Position numbers and translations under genes: made by a program. A DNA stretch of 64,000 bases from Omphiscola glabra (Eukaryota; Mollusca; Gastropoda; Lymnaeidae). The notes under the pieces are model-generated. The model saw nothing but the letters and a program-made list of their open reading frames with translations, did not search any database and was not told the DNA's origin. Below, one piece after another: positions 1 through 13,600 of the stretch; positions within the stretch are counted from its first letter, which is position 1, and every line of letters starts with the position of its first letter. The DNA is taken from positions 28,717,596 to 28,781,595 of the forward strand of contig OZ024799.1 in the NCBI GenBank assembly GCA_964017045.1, given 5' to 3'.

Positions 1-1179
1 ATGAACAATTAGCCTACCATGGAAAGTATGAACAATTAGCCTACCTGGACAGTATGAACAATTAGCCTACCATGGACAGTATGAACAATTAGCCTACCAT
101 GGACAGTATGAACAATTAGCCAACCATGGACTGTATGAACAATTAGCCTACCATGGACTGTATGAACAATTAGCCTACCATGGACAGTATGAACAATTAG
201 CCAACCATGGACAGTATGAACAATTAGCCTACCATGGACAGTATGAACAATTAGCCTACCATGGACAGTATGAACAATTAGCCTACCATGGACAGTATGA
301 ACAATTAGCCTACCATGGACAGTATGAACAATTAGCCAACCATGGACAGTATGAACAATTAGCCAACCATGGACTGTATGAACACTTAGCCTACCGTGGA
401 CTGTATGAACAATTAGCCTACCATGGACAGTATGAACAATTAGCCTACCGTGGGCAGTATGAACAATTAGCCTACCATGGACAGTATGAACAATTAGCCT
501 ACCATGGACAGTATGAACAATTAGCCTACCATGGACTGTATGAACAATTAGCCTACCGTGGGCAGTATGAACAATTAGCCTACCATGGACAGTATGAACA
601 ATTAGCCTACCATGGACAGTATGAACAATTAGCCTACCATGGACTGTATGAACAATTAGCCTACCATGGAAAGTATGAACAATTAGCCTACCATGGACAG
701 TATGAACAATTAGCCTACCATGGACAGTATGAACAATTAGCCTACCATGGACTGTATGAACAATTAGCCTACCATGGACTGTATGAACAATTAGCCTACC
801 ATGGACTGTATGAACAATTAGCCTACCATGGACTGTATGAACAATTAGCCTACCATGGACAGTATGAACAATTAGCCTACCATGGACAGTATGAACAATT
901 AGCCTACCATGGACAGTATGAACAATTAGCCTACCATGGACTGTATGAACAATTAGCCTACCATGGACAGTATGAACAATTAGCCTACCATGGACTGTAT
1001 GAACAATTAGCCTACCATGGACAGTATGAACAATTAGCCTACCATGGACAGTATGAACAATTAGCCTACCATGGACAGTATGAACAATTAGCCTACCATG
1101 GACTGTATGAACAATTAGCCTACCATGGACAGTATGAACAATTAGCCTACCATGGAAAGTATGAACAATTAGCCAACCG
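1..1179. repeat. 27-bp minisatellite, about 43 copies
   Basis: Unit begins TATGAACAATTAGCCTACCA and is 27 bp long. Copies differ mainly at CAG/CTG/AAG and at single C/A or A/G positions. The array continues beyond the left edge and lies in an intron upstream of the first visible exon. One frame is open through nearly the whole array (nonapeptide YEQLAYHGQ) and closes at TGA where the array stops. Confidence 0.97.
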
Positions 1180-1349
1180 ATGACATTTTTTTCTAAATTT
1201 ACCTAGATAATTTTATGCAATAAGGGGAGGGCAGTAATATTTTTAAAAAGATTATGGGCAAAGTATCATACAGATTGAAAACCGCGTTAATGTACACTTG
1301 TCAAATGACATGTATACCAGTACAATGTACACTTGTCAAATGACCTATA

Positions 1350-1353
<4 letters not shown>

Positions 1354-1407
<54 letters not shown>
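1354..1407. repeat. (AT)n microsatellite
   Basis: About 27 uninterrupted AT dinucleotides just upstream of the first visible exon. Confidence 0.97.
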
Positions 1408-1409
<2 letters not shown>

Positions 1410-1453
1410 AGTGCATTGTACAGTTAGATTCATGAATGGAAATGTTCCCCTAG

Positions 1454-1735
1454 GTTTCCGCTCAGAGGCGTTCCTTGTTGAGTTTCACCAAAAACATGAC
1501 GATGACCGCCCCGATATTGCTGTCATGTTCCGCGGCAGCACCACTTCGAAGAAAGAGGTCATCCTCAAGGATCCGTCCACCAACACCAGCCACAAGACCA
1601 GCTACAATCTCACCTTCACCTCACTGAAGGAGGTCAGCATCCGGCACCGGAGGGATTTTCTCTCGTCTGAAGACTGGTCGACGGACGAACAGTTCCCACG
1701 ATCTACCGTGGAATGTCAGCGGAATGCCCTGAACA
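1454..1735 (+). CDS. ABCA-like exon 1 of window: extracellular domain 1
   Basis: Begins after TTCCCCTAG and ends at a GTGAGT donor; it enters in phase 1 and leaves in phase 1. It encodes a soluble stretch ending ...[18 protein letters not shown], which fits the part of the ABCA first extracellular domain that usually reads about peptides and residues before the second helix. Two N-glycosylation sequons (NTS, NLT) are visible. An acceptor about 20 bases upstream (after GTACAG at 1433) would also keep the frame, so the 5' boundary is uncertain. Confidence 0.75.
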
Positions 1736-4700
1736 GTGAGTCGGATACACGGTGATTTTGATTGAGTAGCCATTGATCCGGTCAGTTGCATATTCTTAAT
1801 CACTATGTGCCAGTAGTATGACTAGAGAAACCGATTGAAACCTTCCTAAAGTTTCGTTTGAGAATCAACACTGATGCGTGATTAAATGAGTTCAGGGGAT
1901 TTTCGTTAACGACGGCCGATCAATGGACTTATCTTTGTCTGCTTTGGTCTGTGTGTATCTGTCTATAAACACATATTGTTGTCTGGTTCTGGTTCTGGTA
2001 TATCTGCAATATCTACTATTTCAATGGATTATATTTCATAGTATCATACGTGTGCTGTTCCAAGTTCGTTACAGTACTGTAGACCTGGTATGAACAATTA
2101 TGTAAATTTGGACGCCATTTTCTGCCTGCGTTCAGGTCACTAATGTGCTGGTCGCTAACGGAGGGAGTCGAAGTCCCACAGAAAGAATGAGGCTGGTCGG
2201 TGGCTTATGCCCCGTTGTCCGACAATTTTTGATTGCGGCGCTTTGGATAGAAACTGTTGGGCTGGTCGCTCGTGCCGCGGAGGCTCGAGCATGTCGGTGG
2301 TTAGTCAGCCCTGCTTGGTCGGTTTTTCCGGGCCCATTTGTACAAACGGCTCCCATTTCACGTGGGGGGGGTCGTGAGCCAAGCTATCTCGCAACCGCTG
2401 GTTAGCAGCGGGGAGGCCTTCGGCCTCGGTTCGGCTGTAACGGTTACGAAGCGTCGGATCGGGGTTGGGGACGCCGCTCTTCGTGAGTGGTCGGCCAAGA
2501 GCTCCGTGCTCAGTGCCGCTTCAGCACATGTCCTTTACGGTTCTGGTAGAGTACGTTGCTGCATCCATATGATGGCATATATATGCAACGGTTGGGGAAG
2601 CGAGCGATGCTGCCATCCTAACGGCTCCTAGCAGATGCCAGGACAGCCTTGAAGCTTTCGATAGTTGTGTCTATCTATCTCTGTCTTCATCTTCCCATGT
2701 CTCTTTTCTGTCTATGTCTAAACTCGTTTACCCCAAAAACTGACGCCGCCTTTGAATGAATTTGATTCTCAAAATTAGTCTATGCCTATGGATGTTTTTT
2801 ACGTCATTAAATCACCATGTTTTCTCTTAACCCTTTTCATTCCACTCTGATTCATCCAGGTTACACACGGACGGGCGTCAGCATGTTTCTGTACCACACC
2901 ATGGCCGCCGTCCTCAACACTTCCAGCGACCTTCACATGTTCACCCAAGAGATCGATTGTTTACAAAAGTGGAGAAATGTTTTGCTGAAACCTCTCAGGG
3001 TGGCCGTTCCGGCGGCCATCATCGTGTCCTTTTTATCCGGAAATTTGATTTTAACATCAGACATCATCGATGACAGAGACACTCGCATCAAAGTGAGAGC
3101 TTGTAAATACATCAGATTTTAAAGTCATTTCAGATTTTTTTTAAAAAAACATACCCATAACCCCCCCCCCCCCCCATCCCCCCCCCAACCCCTACCCTCA
3201 CACAAAAGCCTATATGTGAAAAAATTATGAGAAAATTCAATATTAATTAGTTTTACTGTTTCATGTTAATACCGGACATAAGATGGGATGTTTATTTATA
3301 CATCACTTGGTTGATGTGTTTTATTTCCATACCAGCCAGAGGATGCCACGCAGTGCCGTCGCGTAATTTTTTGAAGGCCACTTGCCACTTTTTTGGGTTT
3401 TAGTGCTTGTTGCATTCAAAGGTGAGAGTTGAATTTTTTTCTATCGCCGCATCACAAATTTGGGAGTGTATCATTCCGAGGCCCTCTGTAGCTTCAGGGA
3501 GTTTCAGGTACCAGGCGACGGTTCTGGTGTAGCTCTGCATGTAAAAAAAAAATGTGCTTAAAATTGAGATTTGTCACACACGGAATGATCTGAGTGTTCC
3601 TTTCGTTCCCAGGAATACTTCCACTGTGTTGGTGTTAACGTGTTGGTCTACTACCTGTCCATGTACATGACGGCGTTCCTACACATGATGTTCGTGGCAA
3701 CCTTGCTGACCTTGTCGTTGTTCCTGTCGGGCATCTACTCGGCCCTGTCCTACAGCCAGCCCCTGGTCTTCTTTGCTTTCATTAGTCTGTACGGTTTAAC
3801 TGTAATATCCTTCACTTTTTGGATCACATCGTTCTATCTTAGAGGTAATTTTTTGGATCACTTTATTCTATCTTAGAGGTAATTTTTTAATAAAATCTTT
3901 CTTTCTTAGAGGTAATTTTTATCACATGATTCTATCTTAGAGGTAATTTTTGCAAAAACTTGGAACAGCACACGTATGATACTATGAAATATAATCCATT
4001 GAAATAGTAGATATTGCAGCATCAACAATAGCAAAGTAAAAAAAACAATAAATATCAACAACAAGCAACATTAAACTTATGAACATCAACCAATGAAACA
4101 CCAACCAATGAAACACCAACCAATGAAACACCAACCAATGAAACACCAACCAATGAAACACCAACCAATGAAACACCAACCAATGAAACATCAACCAAAA
4201 ACACCAACCGTTCCAAAATTAGAAGTATAAACTTTAAACACTTCAAAAGCAACCATTGCAATTCAACATCAATAGATGACAAGAACAACTCAAACACTGA
4301 AATGTCAAACATTCCAACATTAAACATTCCAACATTAAACATTCCAACATCAAACATTCCAACATCAAACATTCCAACATCAAACATTCCAACACCAAAC
4401 ATTCCAACACCAAACATTCCAACATTAAACATTCCAACATCAAACATTCCAACATCAAACATTCCAACACCAAACATTCCAACATCAAACATTCCAACAT
4501 TAAACATTCCAATATCAAACATTCCAACACCAAACATTCCAAAATTAAACATTCCAACATCAAACATTCCAACATTCCAGCACCAAACATTCCAACATCA
4601 AACATTCCAACATCAAACATTCCAACATCAAACATTCCAACATGAAACTTTCCAACACCAAACATTCCAACATCAAACAATCCAACTTCAAACAATCCAA

Positions 4701-5195
4701 CGTCAATGTTTTAAACATTTAAGGATGGCAACTTGAAACATTCCGATATACTTAAAGATGAACATCAAACTCAGCAAGTCAACACACGATTTACAAACGC
4801 ATAATTTGCCATATATATAAGATTACGGGGTAGTTTCAAATATTGGTGTTTGTAATATGTTCGAGAATTTCAGGCTAAATTTCATGGTATATTTTGTAAA
4901 TTTATATTTCCAAGCCAGAACTGTCTACGTGGTAATGGCCGTTTGGAACATAGGTCAAATTGCCGTCATAGTCTACACATCAGTTGACGACAAGAACCGA
5001 GCCCGCACAAACGTATCTCTGCTGTTAACGATATGCTACCACTGGGTGTTGGAGTTGGGCTGCTATCTTATAATACAGCACGAGGCGACCGGCAAGTCAC
5101 GTGAAGATATACACTTAGCTGGTCTTGTCGTTATGATCCTGGCTGTACTTGATCGGGTTTACAGTAGTCTTCACTGCTGTTTTTTTTTTTTTTTT

Positions 5196-5226
<31 letters not shown>

Positions 5227-8200
5227 GGGGAAGGAGGGGGGGGGTTTGGGGGGGGGGCTCAGCAAAGCTTTTTAAACAGTTTATTTTATTTAATTTATGG
5301 GTTTGGGATTTTAAACAACTTTCCGTTTAGATTTTAACACAAGTGTTGACAAAATCTCAAACGTCATAGGCAACGGCGCTTCTTGGAGTAACTTCTTTAT
5401 GCCACCCACCGTTCGAGACAACCAAAGCGTCTCTGACTGTTTCTTTATGCTAATCATCGACGCACAACTTTTTTTCTTTGCTGGGATCATCTTTCGAGTT
5501 ACAATAAACCATTGTTTCCAAACAAGCCACATAAAGGTTCGTATGAAAGCATCTCGAAATATTTTTCATATTAAAAAAAAACAACAACTTACTTTTATAA
5601 TGAAAGTATCATTCCTTTTATATTCGTCAAACTACCACGGTGACTGTCAGCCATTTCTTCTCATTAACGTGAATTGTGTGTGTGAGAGGGCGGGGGGGGG
5701 GGGCGGTTTGATAAGTTCGGGATTTATTTGTTACAGATTCAGAAAAGCATCAGATAGGTCCGAGTGGAAGGAAGTGGTGAGACAGGCCAAAGCCCTACAT
5801 GGGCTGGAGCGCCACAGAGATGGATGGATTGAGCGACGTATTTTTAGGTTTTGTGCAAGTTTGTGTAGTCATGAAACTAGAGACCGACCGAATTTCGGCT
5901 TCGATTTCAGCGCTGAAAGTGTCCATTTGATCACTTTGGGCCCTTATTTCGGTTTCGGCTGAAACTGAAAAGTTAAATTTCGGTTTAATTTCGGCTTCGG
6001 TCGACACTGAAAAGTTAACTTTCGGTTTAATTTTGGTTTCGGCCGAAAGTGTTGGAGAAAGATGGCCGAAAGTGACTGGGGTTTTCGGTCATCTACCCGA
6101 GGTCAGTGTCTGTCTCTGGGCTGGCAATCCGATATTCCTTGTTACTCGACGTCTTGTTGTCATCGTATGTTCTATGACTAATACTCAGCGAAAACTGCTC
6201 ACAGCTGCATGATGACCTACTTGTCCTTATTTCCAAAAAATTAAATTTCAATGAGGCAAATGTTAACAGTTTTGTAAAAGAAAAACTAATGGAATGGTAA
6301 TATTTATATCATTATTTTTGTTTCAATTTTTTCAAAAATAAAATTTGGAACCCTAGGTTTATTTAATTCCTTCATTTGTGATATTCATTTTGGTTTATCA
6401 TTATTATGTTCATCAATGCTGTCATAGTCAAAGGTAAATAATATTGACTAATCCTAGGAAATGGTTATATCTCCCTTATTATTTTTGTTTTTTTTATTTA
6501 AAAAAATTAACGAAACTTTAATTTTAAGGCATTTTCAATGCATTCATTTCTTGAAATTCAGCATTATCATGCTCATAAACATTGTTATTGACAAAATAAC
6601 ACGTGTGTACATGTATCACTAGTTTGTATCATAAGTCAGTAGTAGGCCTACTGCAGACCTGTTTACTTTTATGATTTAGGCGACCAATTTAGATGTCTTT
6701 TGCGATTCTCCGCCGAGACCCGTCAGTGTGACGTCAGAAGAACTATTTTAAGGGTCCCGGTTAAAAACATAATAATTTCGCCCACCAAGGGAGGTGAGGC
6801 AGGTTGGTCACCGAATGAAATAATGACGTCACCAGCACGGTTCGACTAATGTGTTGGTACTAACTTGGTACTAGGCTTAATATCAATACAGAGATATCTT
6901 GCCAGCTATTTATGAAAACACAAAACATTAGTATGACGATAACCGCGAAACGTTTTGATATTCTTAAAGCGTTAATTTCTGATATTTGGGTGACAATTGG
7001 CTCTATTAGAGCCACAATAATTATTGTAGCTGTATGTTCTAGGTAGTAATTATATTATAAAAGCAAAGGGCATTCAAGGGTCTATTTTGCATGAATTTTC
7101 ACCCCCCCCCCCCCCCCCCCCGTCCAAATTTTCTCTTACCATACTACTTAAAAAACATTTTAAAGAAATTTAAATGACTTTTAATTTTAAAATAGTAAAA
7201 GCCAAAGTATTCATTAAATGTCTATTTATTAATACTCACGATGATCTCATTTTTATTTTAAAAAATGTAATTAATGATTCTTTACCCCCCCCCCCATCAT
7301 TTTTTGATGTATGCAGAATGTATGCGTTGACGAATTTCAAAATACCAAAATATTTCAGTTTCGGCTTCTGTTTCGGCCAAAAGTCTCGTTAAGCTTTTGG
7401 TTTTAGCTTCGGTTTTTAAATTTCGGCCTAGTTTCGGTTTCGGCCGAAATCAGAAAATCTCTTTCGGTCGGTCTCTACATGAAACATTGTGTAGTTATGA
7501 AACATTGTGCAGTCATTAAACATCGTGTCGTCATTAAGCATTGTGTAGTCAGCAAACATTGTGTATTCAGCAAACATTGTGTATTCAGCAAACATTGTGT
7601 ATTCAGCAAACATTGTGTATTCAGCAAACATTGTGTATTCAGCAAACATTGTGTATTCAGCAAACATTGTGTATTCAGCAAACATTGTGTATTCAGCAAA
7701 CATTGTGTATTCAGCAAACATTGTGTGACAAATTGTTGATGATGTGATTGAGTGCTGCATGAGGATGAATGAAATGAAGGGGTTGGAGGCGGCATGTAGA
7801 AGGCATTTAGGAATTCAATGTTAGCGTTTTACTTAGCATAAAGTTTTACTTGCAGTTTATTTGTAAGCAAAAACTAAAACAATTAGCTCACAGTAGCCGA
7901 CATGTTTACATTACAAACCATACAATTTTTAACATATGAAATCTTCCATCTGTTGAAGTTCATCGATCTGTCCGCCACGACCCTAATTGCGTCTGCCTGC
8001 ATTTCACTCTATTAAATCTTGACCATTTTGTATTGTTTGACAGTGGCGACTTGTACGATTCGTATATATTAAATAGGTTGATAAATTGGGTTAAGCTGCA
8101 TCTCGTCTGCTCTTTGACATCCTCTCATTATCTTCTCACCAGGCGATCGATACTCGTGCTGCACTTGACAAAGTTGACGAGGAAGATTCCATAACACCAG

Positions 8201-10651
8201 ACGTAGAAGGGAATCCGTTTACAGAAGTGGACTCTCAAAATTTAGAGGTTTCCGTTGAAATCCTTCACATGAAAAATGTTGGTTGAAATCTTTCATCTAG
8301 TAATGTGTTGCTTTTTAAAATAATTTCTTTTACGAATGGTTTATTTAAAAGGTTGCTAGCTTTGTCTGTGCTTATCATGTATTTGTAATGTGAGAGTATG
8401 TCAATTTTAATGTGACGGTAAGACAATTTAAAGTGACAGTATGACAATTTGATTTGAGAGCGTGACAATGTAATTTGAGAGCATTACAATTTAATGTGAA
8501 AGTGTGACAATTTAACGTGACAGTAAAACAATTTAACCTGACAGTATGACAATTTAACGTGACAGTATGACAAATTAATCGGTTACTATGACAATTTAAC
8601 GTGACTGCATGACAATATTATGTGAGAGCATGACAATTTAATGTCTCAGTGTGATAATTTAAAGTGACAGTATGACAATTTAATGGGACAGTATGACAAC
8701 TAAACTTGACAGTATGACAATTTAACGTGACGGCATGACAATTTAACGTGACATCATGACAATTTAACGAGGCAGTATGACAATTTAATCTGTTAGAATG
8801 ACAATTTAACGTGACAGAATGGCAAATTATTCTGTTAACATGACAATTTAACGTGAAATTATGACAAATATATCTGTTACTATGACAATGTAACGTGACA
8901 GCATGACAATATTATGTGAGAGCATGATAATTTAATGTGACAGTGTGACAATTTAAAGTGACAGTATGATAATTTAATGGGACAGTATGATAACTTAACG
9001 TGACAGCATGACAACTAAATATGACATTGTGACAATTTAACGTGACGGCATGACAATTTAACTTGATGACAATTTAACGTGACAGCATGACAATTTAACG
9101 TGACAGCATGACAATTTAACGTGACAGTATGACAATTTAACTTGACAGCATGACAATTTAACGTGATGAAAATTTAACGTGACAGTATGACAATTTAACC
9201 TGACAGTATGCCAATCAACACTCTTGGTGTCCACACAGAAAAAACGCGCCAAGGTTACCGAAACCTGTTTTCAAGCCTACAGACATCAAACCACGGTAGT
9301 TCTGGGCCACCCCAGATCAGGAAAGACCGAACTGGTTCGAATGCTAACAGGTTTGAGTCCAGTGTTTTCTGTGGTTGAGATCCGCTCACCGGGTTGTTTC
9401 AAACTGGAATGAATCTGGGTGTCCAGAAGTCTCGGCATAAATAGATGTGTGTTTGTCAATTATCTATTTTTTCTTTTTGCACGTTATTTATAAATCCTTT
9501 ATATTAACTTCGCCTTTGTTCTCGTGTTTCCTTCTTTCGTTGTGGCAAAACCTGCGGAAGTCTAATTGACCCATTTCCCGTCCTCCTATCGATTTGAAAT
9601 GTGGCGCACATAGACTCGTTGCTAATCACAATACATTCGATCCATTTGTCAGACCCATCCCCCAAATAAGTTTTTCATGTTCGTCAAAAAGGGGGGGGGG
9701 ATGATTTGTTCAATGGATGCGTGCTTTGGTGTGGAGATTTAATTGTGTAGCTGTTGCTATGTGCTTTGTAGCTGTTGCTATGTGCTTTCTATTTGTGACG
9801 TCACATAAATGCAAACAAAAATGCTTTAAAAGGATTTATACGTAAAACTTTGTGTTCAAGGGATGTTTTTTTTTCACTGGTGCATTTTTGTGCTCCTAAA
9901 GCAAATTAAATAAGGAATTGAAACCACCATAACTGGTTGATTTTTCATATCTATAAATTTCATAACACTACTTTTTTTTCTGCGGTGGAATGGGGGGGGG
10001 GGTGGTTGTGGGTTTGCGAGAAATGTTTTAAATCGAGGAGACAAAAAAATTTAGAACTCCTCTTGCGGGATGAAATCAAAACCAGTGTTTACTTCTGCTC
10101 GATCTTTGGTGAAATGTTTCAGCTTTCACCGTGCCAGACCTGTTTACCTTCGGACTCTTAAAATCGTACAATATCATCACAAAATCGTTCAATACATTAT
10201 CTTAATAGTAAAAAAATATAAACATACAGTATATCTAATTTATACATTGTACGCCAAAATCGTAAGAGTAAACAGGTCTGCCGTGCCAAAAATACAGATA
10301 GGTGTCCAGGCTTTAAGCGACGTTCAAGAACAAGCGTCTCCCAGCCCTCTCCGCCCCCTCTTTGTGAACGCCCGTCTTTGGGACTCTGCGCTATGTGATT
10401 CTCAAACCATTGACATTTTATCATTCACAATAGGAATGACATCGCCGCGTCATTTCCTGGTCAAACTTCTCGGAGTACCTGTCAAGCGGAGGGCAAAATT
10501 GTTTCCGAGGTCGTGCGGAGTGGCGTTTCAACGCAGCGTCTTCTTTGATGAACTGACTGTCAGAGACAATTTGCATCTCTACGGGCAGGTAAAATAGGTA
10601 CTAATAATTGGTAACAAGCAAAGTACCGAATGTGGAGCGATTCAATTTAGA

Positions 10652-10691
<40 letters not shown>

Positions 10692-13600
10692 GCTTAATAA
10701 ATTTAAATAACATGAATCTATAATGTATGCCTACATTCAGGGGCGCCCACAGCCTTAAAAAAAATTGACGCACACCTTCCCGTCTCCTATCGTCATTGAT
10801 CAGCCCTTCTTAATCATATACTGCCAAATGAATGTCACCACATGCCATGACTCATATGTCTAATATTAGCAAAAGTACTCCAGCAAAACATAAAGCAAAA
10901 CAGGCATATTTTTAATCATTTTTTCTATTTTACCAATATTTCAAACATTTTACGCAAAGAACGGGCGACAAACATAATCTAGCCTAAGTATATTTACCGT
11001 CATATACCTTACGTAAACACGTTGCTTGTCCTGTGACATCGAAGTCTTTTATGACTTTAGTGACGTCAGGAAATATGTCGGTGTGAACATGCAGCAGTGC
11101 CAGAGCTGATAGTCGTTCTGATCCCATTGTTGAACGCATATAACTCTTGAGACGGCGGAGCGCCGAGAAGCTGCGTTCAGCTGTGGCGGATGTAACAGGC
11201 ATCGTTAAAAGTACATGAAAAACAATGTGCAAATTTGGGTATAAATCCTTCGTGAGTAAAAAAACAGTCTTGCGACGACACGGCAGTGTTGCTGACTTCT
11301 TCACGCGCAGAAAGTTTGAACTTCCACCTCTCAATCTCTACATCAAGATCATCTGAATTAATGAATGCCGCATAAGCTTCCTGAATTTTATCCATGTCAT
11401 CCTTAGTCAGACTGGATATATGTTGCGGCATAAGCATTTCTGCTGTCAAACGTCCTGATGATGCACAAATGCGGTCTTGAAGTTCTGTTATTAGGTGATC
11501 CAAAAAGGAATTGTGAACATTTAGTCTGAAGTAATCTTGCACCGAATTTATCGGTCCCTGTGCATTTGATCTGTACTGTTGTCTAGCAGTAACTCTTGGT
11601 GCTTTAACCTCAACATTCAATTTCTGTGCTAACTTGGAGGCCTCGTCCAACAATGAATTGCAGGAATCGTCATTGCTCCGTTTCAATTTCAGAAGGTCGA
11701 TCAACTCCTTGCACTCACTAGAGGCACGAACTAAATTCTGATCCACAGACTGCAATGAGAAGGAAATCGGTTTCGTGTAGCGCAAGTAGTGATGAACAAC
11801 GACAAGCGTATATATGAACTGAAAATTCTGGATTGATAATTGGAGACCGTTTGCTTTGAAAGATGTTTGACGATTGTTGAATATGAGCCCCCAATGTTGA
11901 ATATTGGTAATTTTATGGCCACGATATTCTTATATTTATATTGTTTGGTCCCTACCGCTACGTCGATTAGTACTCCTATGTCTAAGGAATGATTATTATT
12001 AACTGAGTGATACTACACGCTCTCATACTAACGCTACTGACTCTCTCACTCGCTTACACTGCTACTTGAGTGGCCCAATAGATCAGGCTCAGGTGTGTAG
12101 CCCAACAGATCAGGCTCATGTGAGTGGCCCAATAGATCAGGCTCAGGTGAGTGGCCCAATAGATCAGGCTCAGGTGAGAGGCCAAATAGATCAGGCTCAG
12201 GTGAGTGGCCCAATAGATCAGGCTCAGGTGAGTGACCCAATAGATCAGAATCAGGTGAGTGGCCCACATACCACCAAAGAATAGTTGTTTAAGTTGTACG
12301 CTTTTGCTCATATCCGGAAATTCGATCAAAAGAAATTTCTTCCACGGATAATTTGATAGTCGGAAATTTGATAGAACGGAAATTTGGTCGAATCTTTTTT
12401 TTAGTTTACACATTAAAATTTTGCGTCAAATTTCTTTTTGAACGCATTATTTTGTTTTACTATATAGTATAGTGCGTTCAAAACGCTTGTCTGATGGATT
12501 TGATGAACGCCTTCCTCAACATTGAACCAAACACAAAATGTCCTTCGGACTTTCTAACAAGTACCTGTACACACAGCGCCGACGGCAAGAACTTTCTTTA
12601 TTAACGGTACAGGAAAAAAAAAAAAAAAAAAAATTTAATCAAGGGAGGCAACTATATTTCATCTCAAATTCAGTTCCATTCCCAGTGATATACCCTGCAA
12701 GGAAAAAAGTCAAAACTCTAAAAGATACACTACCGGAATATACTCTAATTTTATATGGGTGGCCGAGTGGTCTAAACTGAGCAAATCTCAAGTTGATGGT
12801 CTGGAGTTCAATCCCCACCAAAGCCCAGCCAAGCAAACACACCACCAGCAGCCCGGGTGGATGGGACTCGTTAACCTTGGACGGCAACTCATCTAAGAGA
12901 AGGAAACTCTGAATTCAAACCCGGCGATGGAGTCCCGATAGGCGGATAACATTGATACAATGAAACACTCCGGCAACTCCCGGGTGGATGGGACTCGTTA
13001 ACCTTGGACGGCAACTCATCTAAGAGAAGGCAAACTTTGAATTCAAACCCAGGAGATGGGGAGATGGAGTTCACATGCGCCTAACTGGCAGCAGTGATGC
13101 CTCTCGAACATCGAACCTTGTAACGCGCTTCGAGCCTTTGGGGATGAAGCGTGATTTCTCAAATAAACTTCATTATTATTATTATTACTTATATGTAAAC
13201 TTAATAACACAGGTGGTTCAGCCCACAAATAAAATATTTAATTACTAAAAATTACAAATTATGTCACAAATACTTGATACATATAAATATAAAGACATTA
13301 ATTGTTACAGTTTGTTACTAGTGACATAAGAGACTGGATTGGTACTCTGGGTAGTCTCTGGCCTGGAATCTGTTATGGGTCCGATACACACTCCAGACTT
13401 CACAAAGCACACTACAAGGGTCGACGGTCGTTCCGTCCCTTTCTGGGTCACTGTCGTTTACAGGTGACGGGTGATGAATGACCAGTCACGCTCCGGTGCA
13501 TCCAATTGTACACAAGACGTCGGCGTTGTCAGCTGACTGCTTGAGCTATCAGTCTAGTCCACTGTTTACTTCTGAGTAGGCTACACCCGATTTCTGACTG

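Larger units (their letters stand above)
5537..8142 (+). other. Intron with hAT element and minisatellite
   Basis: Intron between exons 5 and 6. It contains the non-autonomous hAT element at 5878-7477 and an 18-bp array at 7480-7735. An acceptor-like TTTGTTACAG at 5733-5742 is followed by a short open stretch that may be an extra exon but cannot be joined in frame. Confidence 0.6.

Noticed and set aside
1..1179. CRISPR array
   Set aside because: Directly adjacent units without unique spacers; eukaryotic context.
2132..2405. GC-rich open frames on both strands
   Set aside because: They mirror each other, carry no domain, and lie in an intron between phase-compatible exons.
4055..4736. Long open frames on both strands (NIPTS-type and MFDVG-type repeats)
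   Set aside because: They are produced by a 15-bp array with no stop in several frames. No splice signals or protein family.
5743..5840. Open stretch [20 protein letters not shown] as an ABCA exon
   Set aside because: The reading phase does not match exon 5 or 6 and the sequence does not resemble ABCA. It may be a retroelement relic.
12757..12830. Functional tRNA gene
   Set aside because: Box A and B-like sequences are present but the acceptor stem does not pair convincingly, and a SINE body and ATT tail follow.
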